From positions 388,977-452,976 of the forward strand of contig QEOQ01000519.1 of NCBI GenBank assembly GCA_010279815.1: 64,000 bases of DNA. The letters are read 5' to 3'. The stretch comes from Brachionus plicatilis. Lineage: Eukaryota; Rotifera; Eurotatoria; Ploima; Brachionidae. Below the pieces are notes generated by a model. It searched no databases, had not been told where the DNA came from, and worked only from the letters and a program-made list of their open reading frames with translations. The position numbers were made by a program, and so were the translations under genes. This document shows positions 34,901 through 45,222 of this stretch, in pieces (the first letter of the stretch is position 1; each line of letters starts with the position of its first letter).

Positions 34901-37900
34901 GAATTGATCGACTATGATCGACAATGTTTGAGCTATTGTTGTGGTGAAAAGAAGTCACTTGTCAGATTGAACACCACGGTGACCAGTGCCTATGACACCT
35001 GCTCCAATTTGAGCAACGAGGTGAGCAGCAGTGAGAAAGCGTTCAGGGCTAAAAGTGGCCGCTCCAGCAGTGGAAACGCCAGTGGTGACTTCAATGACGA
35101 CTATTCAAGCCAAATTCAAGTCATTTCGTTCACCGATTCATCTAACTTTGACAACTTTGAATCAAGTAAGTCCAGTTTGTGGATCAGATGGGGTAAGGAT
35201 TGAAGAAACTTAGAAAAAGTGAATCTGGCATAGAAATAATTTTATTTGTTTTAAAATGTTAACAACACAGATAAATTTTTTTTTTTTTTTTATTCATAAA
35301 TTTAAATAAAACATAAAATTTTTTTTGTACAAATTTAAAAATTAAAATTAAGTAAGGGTCCAGAAATGAAAAACGTCCGCGCTATCTCATGATTCGGTTT
35401 TTGACTTCAAATTATTAATCTACTTATATGAAAACCTAGGAAAGCAAAAATTTTAGGGTATAGTCAAAAAATATTTTCCGGTTCGATGGTTCTAAAGACA
35501 CTTGAGCTTTGGTAAAGTACAGTACAATTTAAAACTAACTTGTACATTTCCTTTCCTCGACTCTTCCTCGAATCTTCCTCTTCCTTTCCTTTCCCCACTT
35601 TTCTATTAGGAAGACTTGAGGAAAGGAATAGTTGAAGAAGAGTCGACGAAGAGTTGAGGAAGAGTGGAAGAACAAAATGCTTACAAGTTAGTTTTAATTT
35701 GTACTGTAGTATTATTCTGAGAAGTTTAAAATACTCTATATATCCCCATTAATGGTCATATATTCTGAAAGAGCATACAATTTTACGTCATAATTCGAAG
35801 TTTTTTTGTATCAAAAAAATATTTTTTGGACTGGAATCTTGGAAAAAAGCTGAAATTTAACCTTTCTTTTAGTTTGTTTGTATCTAGTCCTAGGATTACG
35901 TCACAATCCAATATAAAATATATATATTCTGAATAAAGGTATAATTTTGAAAAGTTTTTAGGCTTTAATTTTTTTATTTTTAGACTTCTTCGTCTAAAAA
36001 AATTGACCGAAAACATTATTTTTTTTAGAAATTAGAAAAAAAAAAAAACTTTTTTTTAAATTTATTAATTCTATCAGTCTAAGTTAAGTTTATTTATGTA
36101 TAGATAATATCTTAAAATGTATTTTAAAAAAATATTTTTTTAATTATTTGAAGTCAAAAATCAAATCAAGAGATAGTGTGGACGAAACTTAAGAAAAAAA
36201 GTCAATTAAAACAAAAAATAAATGTGATTTTGATTTTTTTTTAAATATGTATGTTCATATAAAAAAATATGATATATATGAAGATTTTTTCCAAAGATTA
36301 GTTTCTAACAATAGTGAAAAATACTAATTATTCACCACTTTTTGCCGCAAATATATTAAATCAACAAGCCATTTTATAGATGAGACTATAGCTTTCAGAA
36401 TATGTGCTTATTAATAAGAGTTGTTTAAAAGTCACAAGTCTCAAGTCAAGTCCAAGTCCGGACTTTAAAATTTTGAATACTGAAAAAGAAATTTATGCTA
36501 AAATTGCAACAAAATTCTGATATATGGCAAATCTATTGCATTAGACAACCCAAGAGTATTTAAATTTTTAGACATGAAGCCTGATCTAGCAAATTAAAAA
36601 AAAATTCTGGACTTGGACTTTTTTTTGGTACTTTTAAACAACTATGATATTATGTCTAAGTTATGTCTATTAGAACATGATATATTTTAGCTCAAAGATA
36701 ACCAACTTTTGTTATTTTTTAACCTTTGAGGTGGTGGGGTAAAAATAAAGTTTTTGATTACACCTAAAAAACAGTTGTTGCAAAAATGAATTATTATTTT
36801 TTTTAGTTTTTGTGCTTTGTTTTTCTTTTTTTAAAATAATAATATTTAAGTTTATGTTTATTTCACTTTTTTAAAGATTCAAAGTTAAAATTTTAGTTCA
36901 TGCTGTTGTTTTTTAGATTCACATATTAAAAGCTTTTTTAATTTCCCTCTGATTAAATGAAGCATTAAATTTTTGAATATTTTTTTTAATCATTATTAAT
37001 AAATATTTAAAAAAATTTAATTGTTTTTTTGTTGTAGCAAATGAGGCTAAAATCACGGATAAAAAAAGTGAGTCGACTAGTAATGTGATATGTGCCGGGC
37101 CGGTAATAGTAGCTGCTGGGGTTGACGAGACAAGCACTACCAATACGGACGTGTCTGACCCGCATTGGGACGGATACACTGTAAGATAGACAAAACAATT
37201 TTAATTAGATTTTTTCTTACTTTTTTATTTTTTAGAGCTCGCCATTTTACAGCAATTCTGTGACTGTAGAAGATTTTTGTTTTAGTGATAAAAACCAACC
37301 TGTGCTACCGTGGGATGAACTATTTTTCGAGCTAGATCCAAACGAGGACATACCACACAAGCAAAATGTAAATTAATATTTTATAGTGATAATAATTAAA
37401 TAGCGATTTAGGGTTTTTTTTTTATTTATTTTTAATGGTTTCAAATTTATCTAAGAGATAGAAAAAATTCTCTTTTTTTTTTCAACGACTAGATCACGGC
37501 AGTGTTTGGTAAATATTGATTTAAACAAGGAAAATCCCTATTGCATAATTTGAAAATTATAAATATTTACAATTAAAAAAATTAAGTACAGATTATTTTT
37601 ATTAAAAGAAAAGTATTGTTTAAATCAATAAATCAGTGTCATGAAGTGTTTAAATAATCAGTCTTAGTTGACTTGTTTATATCCACTTGGTCTTTTTTAT
37701 TTATTTTACTTGAGAAAAAAAAATATTTATTTTCTAATGTATCTTTTTTGACATGATTTAACTTGACAAGTTGATAAGTTAAATACTCGGGGCGTTTTGC
37801 GGGCATTTGTAATCGTTTAATAGCTAATAAAACTCAAGGTTGTACATTTTTTTTTCAATAGCACCGATGTTTAATTTAAGAATTTGAGCTAATTTAGCTT

Positions 37901-40900
37901 TTCTAGTCCGATCATCTATGACGAAAAATTTTTTTAATAAAATAAAAATAATGAATTTTTCGAATTTTTTTTCTCATTCAAACTAAGTTTAGGGTTTCGG
38001 AAATTTTTTAACTAAATTGGGGGCTTTCCTGACCAGAATGAAAACATTCATCAAAAGTTAATGGTCACTTGATAATTAATTAACTTGAAATATTTTTGGT
38101 CATTTTTATTTGAGAAACTTTCAATTTATTCGACTCTGTGGTCTTTTTTTGTAGATAAAAATTTTAATCATTTAGCTTTTTTTCTCAGTGAATATATTTT
38201 TTAATTTTTTGTTTTAAATAAAATCAACCATTGTCGCACACGGGACATTTAGTTCTATTTTTTTGAGAATAATATGCCTAGAACTACTTGATTTTAATCG
38301 AATTAATACAATAATCTCCAAAGTTTTTCAAAATTCAAATTATTTTAATTTAGTTATTTAATTAAAAATTGTTAGATTGAATTTCGATAAAGGATTCTGA
38401 AATCAATATTTAAACTAAAGTGAAACCGATTCTATTAAGTTAAGTCTCATTTACTTTAGTCTAAAGTAAAGTTTTAAATTTTTTTCTTTTATTTTTAATT
38501 TTTTTCAACTTTCAATAAAATAATTATTTGTTTAAAATATTTATATATTTACCTCAAAAGAGTTTCTAACAATACATTTATTTTAATTTAAATTTTTATT
38601 TCCTATTAAATCGACTACTGAGATTTAATAGTAATCTAAATAAATTAAAAAATGTTTATTTTGAATATGAGAAATAGCACTCATAGGATTTTAAAATAAA
38701 AAATTAGAATTTCATGTTTATTTATTTTAATCTAATTAACCTTTAAGAAAAAAAAAACGTTTAGGAGATTCCAAATTAGATAGAAAAATATGTAAAAATG
38801 TAAAAAAGAAAGAGGGTACATATGATATGATAAAAATGTACAATTTACAAAAGAAATGAACATATCCATCAAAAATTGAGATTTAATTATTTTCTTTTTA
38901 AAAAAACTTAAATGATAAGATGATTTGAAGCTGAAAATTAAATATAATTATATGCGATTTAATTATTAAATAAGTATATTACCCTGCGTCACCATTAAAT
39001 AAATGAATTAATGAAAATTAATCATCGAAAGAATCTTTGAAGGGTCATTTTATTTTTGAACTTTATTGAAATCAAATTTTGGTCAAAATTCAATATCTAA
39101 AACAGTCTTTTGGGTTTTAAATGCTAGAAAAGTGCTAAGTGATAATTGATAATTTTATTAATTAAAATTATTTAAGTTAAAGAAATTAAAAAAACATATT
39201 ATAATTATGATTGATACTAACATTTAAGAATAAAAATTGTTTTATATTTTTGCTTCTTTGAATTAGAAAATAAACATAATTTAGTAAAGCCTAATACTAC
39301 TAATTGCATTTAAAGAAACAAAAATTAGCGTTTTTGCATTGAATTTGCACCAGAATGATTAAAATACTGGCACTAATAATACATTAAAAAATTTCAACAA
39401 ATTACTTTAAAAAGAGTTTGTTGGAAGTCTTTTTTTTTTTTTTTTTTTTAATAAAAGTTAAGCTGTGAAAAAACAACAAGGTAATTTTTGTATTCATTAA
39501 TTAAGATAACATTTACTTAAATTGTCAATCGTCATTATTTTTATTTTTATTATTGCTATTTTTACTGTCAAGAGAGAATTTTTTTAATTAAATTATTTTT
39601 TTAGTCAGTCATAAAACAGTTTGATTAAAATAAAAAGCATTTTTTCTAAATTTTCAAAGCTCAGATATTGAAAAGAAAGGTTTCAGAAAAGTTAAGTGCA
39701 TATTCTTTTTGATAATTTTTATAAATGAATTTTGAAAGATAACACGTTTTAAAAATAATCTCAATTCTCTCAATTCTCAGAATAATCTCGTTTTAAAAAC
39801 AAAAAATTTTATTAATGTTTTTTGGGTCTATTTAATCATAGCTGTATCTTTACAATTAATCGATTAACGAGACTAATTTTGGGTACAGAATTTCGGTTTT
39901 CTATTTTTATATTTTTTATGAAAAGCTAGAAAGTTTTTAAAATAATTTAATTTAATTTAATTTATTAAAAAAATCCAATTTAAAATCATTTAAACTTATA
40001 ATTAAAGTATGTCGTAATCAATTTTTGAGGCTTTTTATAAAAATTTTCTTTTATGATTTAGATTGCACTAAATTGATTTGATAAGACTAAGAATCACGAT
40101 CATTTAAATTACCATTTATAGATTCGAATCGATTAAGATTAAATCAAAGTCTTTTCTATTATTTTTACGTATCTTTTTGGATATTTTCAATAATTTCAGA
40201 GTGCAAAAAAAAATCTAAAAAATCTTGAATAAGATTGATTACTTAAAATAGCCTAACTAGCCTTGAGAAATTAAAAATTTTAAAAAATACTTTTAAAAAT
40301 TAAATCTCTTTTAATCTTGATAATCTTAATTTCAAATTAATTCAGCTTTTGGTTCATTACTCTTTTTAAAATAATTTTTGCAGACCTTTCACCACCTTTT
40401 TTTATTACTTTAGAGGCAAATTATTAGAATTTTTGTGCAATTAATCATTTTTTTCTATTTGCTTGAAAAAAAAAATTTAAGTTAAATTTTTTTTTAAATT
40501 ATGAGAAAAAAATTTAAATTTTTAATTTAAGTCAAATCATTACACATCACCGAGGCAACGAATTCGCTTTACAAGACGAGTATCGACCCCTGGGTTAAAT
40601 CAAATTGGAAACCACTTCTACCATGAGACCAAAAAGCCCAAAGTCCATCGAAAACTAACAGAAAAAAAGGACAGTCTGTCGAGCTTTGAATGCTCGAGTT
40701 CTAACGAAACGACCACCAGCGACTTTAAGAATTCACTAGGCCAGAGACGCAGAATGTCTTTTACCTACCAGTACAGAATGCTCGAAGTCGAACTAAACGA
40801 ACTTCAGGACATTATAAATGACTCTGAAGATCAGCTTGGTCACGTGACTAAGCTAAATTGCTGGCATAAACGCTTCAATTTAGAATTCAAATCAACTATA

Positions 40901-43900
40901 TCCCAATTGGATTTAGCAGAGTCAATTCGATTACCCAACAATCAGTTTAGTTTGTCAAAAATTCACATTCCCAAATATGTAAGAAATTCTTTTGATTTTT
41001 AAATTTAGAAAATTTCATCAAAAAAATACTAAAATTTTTGAATAAAAATAAATTTTGTATTTTTTTGAATTTTTTTTGAATTTTTTTTGTTAATCTAAAA
41101 TAAATATCTACTAAAATTTTGTTTTAGAACGATTTGCTAGCAATATGTCACACAAACATTTCAAATTTAAAATTGATTAGAAATTTAATTAAAACTTCGA
41201 ACAACAAAGAAACGGCCGACACTGTCCAACCAACGTTCACTTATCACTTCGAATTGAAACAACACCAACAACTTCAACAGTTTAAACAGCAAAAGCTTGA
41301 TTCTTATCAATCTAAATTGGATGGTAAGCGCAAAGTTTTACTTTGAGCAAAATTAAGGAAAAAATGGCTTTGATTTTCCTCTAATGCACTAATAAAATCT
41401 TTTAAAATCAATAATTATTTTTTTTTTCATTCAAAGATATTGTTAATAGATGGGAGATAATGGAGACTAGTCTGAGCGAGAGCAAACATTTGGACGAATC
41501 TGTGTCCGAGCTTTTAAACGAGCTGAAAAACCTCAAAAATTCCCTCAGTTTTGTGCATAAATTGACCAAGCTGGACCCACATGTTCTCTACTTGAGATCC
41601 ATTGAAAATTTGAGCCAATTCATAGGCGAACTAGAAGACAAAACATTCTACCTATCCGACATACTTAACAAAATAAACGAGCAAAGATCTCTATATTTGA
41701 GCTTTGTAGCTAAGGAAAAGACACCGATCGACACCGATAAAGACACAAGTGCGGTTCTGGATCTGATAAGCAACGAGATAAACGATCTCGAAGAAGCTCA
41801 TAAACAAGCAAGTCTTGAGTATGATTTTTTTTCATTTATTTAACAGTTCATTAAAAAAAATTAATTCAATTAAATTTTATAATTTCCTCTGATATTTTAT
41901 TTTAATTTAAACTATGACATTTTATTTAAAAAAATTTAATTTCATTAATTTTTAATTTTAATTTAAACTTTAACATTTTGCAAGTTTTTTTTTTCTATTT
42001 AACTTTTTTGAAATTTTGAAATTACATTTTTTAATTTAAACTTAATACTTAAGCATGTTAAAATTTGAGATTTAATTACGCAATTATTTCTAAAAATGTA
42101 AAATAGAAAAAAAACTTGCCATTTTTTAAATAGATTTTTTTTTAAATGAAATGATAAAGCTTAAATTAAATAAAATGTCAGTAAATTTTTTCAAAAATTG
42201 ATTATTATTTTTATACTGATTTTAAATTAATATTTTAAATTTTATTAAAAAAATTAAGTTGAATTCTAAAAATGCTTCTAATTTATCTATGTTTAGTCTC
42301 AAGAGTTTCATTATTAAAATAATTAATTTTTAAAAATTTCATCTAAAATTTTGTTCAATCATACTTGTTGTAAGTCTCTAAAATTATATCAAAGTAAAAA
42401 AAAAATTTGCTTTAAACTTGGCTTGACTTAAGACTTGTTACTTTAAAACAGCTCTTGTTTAAATTTAAACCTTTACATTTCATTAAAAAAAAAATAAATA
42501 AAATTTTAAAAATTTTTTTTTGTAATTAAAGTCAGAGTTGTTTCCCAAAAAATCCCAAAAAAAAGTCCAAATCCAGACTTTTTTTAAACTTGCTAGATCA
42601 GGCTTCATATCTAAAAATTTAAATACTCTTGGGTTGTCAAATGCAATAGATTTGCCATATATCAGAATTTTGTTGCAATTCTAGCATAAATGTCTTCACA
42701 ATTCTTTTTCAGTATTCAAATTTTCAAAGTTCGGACTTGGACTTTTTTTTTTAAAAAAGAATTAAAGTCTTAACTCGGACTTGTGAAAAAAAAAGTCCGG
42801 ACTTGGACTTGACTTGAGACTTGTTACTTTTAAAGAACTCTCATTAAATTTTAAAATTAATTTAACAATAATAGATTTCGAAATTTTAAATCAAAAAAAT
42901 GTTATTTAATGAAATTAAAAAGGAATTTATTTTGTAGTGTTATGCTTTATTTGAATTTTTATTTAAAAAAATTAAAGTTTAATTTTAAAATTTCGTCACA
43001 ATTTATTTAATCTAAATTTTAACATTTTATTTTTTAAAAAATAAACATTTTTTTATTTCTTAAGGCTGAAAATTTTGATCAAAAATTTGCAAAATATTTA
43101 TATCACTTGGCAGCAAGTGGAAGAAATAAACAATGAAATAAAAAGTGAGCTTGGTAAATACGAAAGTGAATTGGCATTAGATTGTTCGAGTTGTGAATCA
43201 AACTGTTCTTTTATGCACAGGGACGAGACTACATTTAAAAATTTAAATAATAAAAAATTAATGAACAAACTGAACCAGGATGACTTGAACAAATTGGAAA
43301 CTGATCTTACAGTTTTGGAGACCCATGTGAGCTCGTTTAACCGCGAGCTTTGCAATTTGTTCAAATTTTCATCGGACAGCATCACTGAGACCGATTTAGA
43401 ATCAGTTTATTCCAAGTATTCTCTTACTTTGGACAAATTTAAAAACGAGACCAAATACTTGAGAGAGTTGTTCAAGCACAAGGACAGAAATGAGCCGGAT
43501 AGGGCAAAAAAAAGCGATTTTTTCAACTCGGTTAGTCAACAAATAGACTTAAATACAAATAAAATAAGGACAAATACCAGCTTTAATTATGAGCATGGAG
43601 AATTTTTTGCCAAACTTCACTTGGACTTTAATGAAAATGAGGCTTGCTATGACGAACTAAAGACATCTACCCCTCGCTACAAGCACATAGAAATAGAAAA
43701 CACGATTTGTCCAGTTCAAAATGGAAAGCTAAAGCGGAAAATAGATATTTTAAATTTGGAGAATAAATCATGTCAAACTGAGAGGGTGGACAAAAATGAC
43801 AAGAGTGGTCAGCAAAGATCAGTTGATAGTGGAATAATAACAACAATGGACTCGACTGATATGGGCTCTTTTTCGGTCTCAACGCCGAGCTATCTTACCA

Positions 43901-44304
43901 AAATGGAATCTTCCACCGAGAATGTTTCTAGTCACAAATCAGAGCTAAGGGAGACGGAAAAATTGGATTTTTTCAAAAAAGACTTGAACAATCAAGAGCA
44001 AGGTGATAATTTGAGGAAGCGGAATCTAGAGTTGTTTGACCAAATTGATGAAATAAAGAGTGATGGACAAAAATATGAGACAGAGAGTTTAGATGAAAAT
44101 GAAATTGGGGATGGTAGAAGAGCAAAATTTTCATTTTTTAGAATTTTGTTTTTTGGATTTTTTTTTGGTTTGATATTTGTTTTTTTTGTATATAGTGTAA
44201 TGCCTAAAATAATGCCATCTTGCTGCGACTTTAAACGAGATTATTTGTTTTTTAATGTGGGAACTTTTTTCGGCGATGACGAAGACCGACTTGTAGCTTT
44301 TTAA
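26000..44304 (+). CDS. Spectrin-repeat protein with C-terminal transmembrane/KASH-like tail (nesprin/klarsicht-like)
   Basis: Twelve exons: 26000-26134, 26189-26353, 26513-26702, 26760-26884, 26949-27149, 34103-35165, 37038-37180, 37236-37367, 40532-40978, 41128-41323, 41437-41818, 43065-44304. All phases match and the joined frame has about 1472 codons. The first 310 residues are helical with spectrin-repeat hallmarks (KSWLDQF, FQLWLATVEDLLENL, RWHCLWLKSLEWQCRLE). A Ser/Asp/Glu-rich disordered middle is encoded mainly by the 1063-nt exon. Helical repeats resume at about residue 760. The C-terminus has a hydrophobic segment of about 25 residues (FFRILFFGFFFGL and on), then MPSCCDF and about 25 luminal residues. 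KASH proteins sit in the outer nuclear membrane, bind SUN proteins in the lumen and link nuclei to the cytoskeleton; PxCCD after the membrane segment recalls insect MSP-300. The usual terminal PPPX is absent. An AATAAA lies at 44571. The start is uncertain: 25996 has an acceptor-like TTAAG, and a small upstream exon at about 25876-25935 would splice in phase. Confidence 0.75.
29640..30470. repeat. Tandem repeat, 353-bp unit, about 2.3 copies
   Basis: The landmark GACCAAAGATTTAT recurs at 29661, 30014 and 30367, exactly 353 bp apart. The first two units are almost identical through their length (shared AGTCCAAGCCAAAGGC, TCCAGGTAGATAATGTAGCG and TTAGCATTTCTCTGGTC); the third is a partial unit. 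The unit includes AGTTGTTTAAAGTC and AAGTCCAAG motifs reminiscent of the dispersed family at 6.6, 36.4 and 42.5 kb. Confidence 0.9.
32740..33603. repeat. Two diverged direct repeats (about 32740-32847 and 33488-33603)
   Basis: Both copies share GAGTAATTTTGA, a GCGGCAGGTA or GTGGCAGGTA block, GAACCTTTGGGG and AATTTTTTGACATAAAT in the same order and orientation. Similarity fades outside these borders. The DNA between them is AT-rich. Confidence 0.6.
35520..35706. mobile_element. 187-bp palindromic MITE flanked by TA (Tc1/mariner-like)
   Basis: The ends read TA|CAGTACAATTTAAAACTAAC and, inverted, GTTAGTTTTAATTTGTACTG|TA: terminal inverted repeats of about 26 bp flanked by TA dinucleotides at 35518 and 35707. 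The centre is rich in CTTCCTC/GAGGAAG repeats that also pair with one another. The TA target and CAGT terminus fit Tc1/mariner-type mobilisation. It lies in an intron of the spectrin-repeat gene. Confidence 0.8.
36417..36645. repeat. Dispersed repeat, copy B, inverted
   Basis: Reverse-complement relative of the copies at 6.64 and 42.53 kb. It begins AGAGTTGTTTAAAAGTCACA and ends with the complement, CTTTTAAACAACT. The terminal inverted repeat supports a MITE identity. It lies in the intron after the 1063-nt exon. Confidence 0.8.
37368..40531. other. Intron of the spectrin-repeat gene, no other feature
   Basis: A 3.16-kb AT-rich intron between exons 8 and 9. A poly-T tract lies at about 39432-39449. 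No nested gene or clear repeat seen. Confidence 0.55.
42534..42841. repeat. Dispersed repeat, copy C
   Basis: The same orientation and block order as the copy at 6.64 kb. It ends in TTGTTACTTTTAAAGAACTCT. An additional partial end (GACTTAAGACTTGTTACTTT) lies just upstream at about 42420-42455. It occupies the last intron of the spectrin-repeat gene. Confidence 0.8.
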
Positions 44305-44570
44305 TCAAAATTGGTCCTCTTCAATTTGAATGTTTAATTATTTGATCTTTTTTCTTGTTAGTACGAATGCACAGTCTTATAGCATTTTTTGTTTTTTTTT
44401 TTTCCTTAAAAACTGGTTTAAATTGTTAACGTGTTTTTTTATTTCATTTAAAATTTGATTTTAATTATATTTGAGTTTTATTTTGATTGAGTTTACTATT
44501 TTTGTATAAAAAAAACAAATTTATTTGGTAATTATATATTTTTAAAATTAAAAATCAAAATTCACAACGA

Positions 44571-44576
44571 AATAAA
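44571..44576 (+). terminator. Polyadenylation signal AATAAA
   Basis: Canonical hexamer 267 nt downstream of the stop codon of the spectrin-repeat/KASH-like gene. Confidence 0.5.
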
Positions 44577-44660
44577 GCATTTTGAAAGTTATATTTTTAA
44601 TTTTATATATTAATAGGCGTTCAGAAAAAAGATTTTCAAAAGTTTGTCATTAAAAAATAA

Positions 44661-45222
44661 GGATCTATTGTGATAGGTGACCAGCACCGCTCACCTAGAA
44701 TATCTGACCAGAAATTGATTACCTTTTTGTTCGATCACTTATTTTTTTATTCGAATGATAATTTATAACATTTAACATATTTTTAATCACTTTTAAAATT
44801 TTTGATGATTCTAACTTGAAAAAAAGTTTAATTTTCTTTGAAAAAATATAATTCATTTTGAAGCACAATAAAATTTTGAAGAATTGTGCGTTAACACAAT
44901 TAACCAAAAGTTTTAAAAACCAAAATGTATAGATGGAACTATAGAAGAAGTAAATATAAGCTTTAAGTAATAAGAAAAGCCTAGTTAAGTGTCCTGAATG
45001 TGATAATTATTTTCAGCGAAAAGGGTTAAAATGTATTTTGCTAAATAACATTAAAACTTTAAATTGATAACTTTGAATTTCTTTGACCACCTAATAAATT
45101 TTTTGGTCACTTAATTTTTTTATTATTAAAATTAATAACATATTACCTCTTTGAAAATTAGGTGACCAAAATTGATCGCATATTTTAGGTGAGGGGTACT
45201 GGTCACCTATCACTATAGACCC
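44661..45222. mobile_element. 562-bp TIR element with 8-bp target duplication (hAT-like MITE)
   Basis: The left end is GGATCTATTGTGATAGGTGA and the right end, inverted, is GGGTCTATAGTGATAGGTGA; similarity continues through CCAG..CC.CTCACCTA and a GGTCACCTAA-like block, for about 65 bp. The flanking 8-mers AAAAATAA at 44653-44660 and 45223-45230 are identical, though low-complexity. No transposase frame is present. The GGGTCT...GTGACCAG end resembles the 105-bp element at 652. Confidence 0.8.

Noticed and set aside
44719..44907. 62-codon frame inside the 562-bp TIR element as a possible transposase remnant
   Set aside because: Too short, Lys/Asn/Phe-biased and without any transposase motif.
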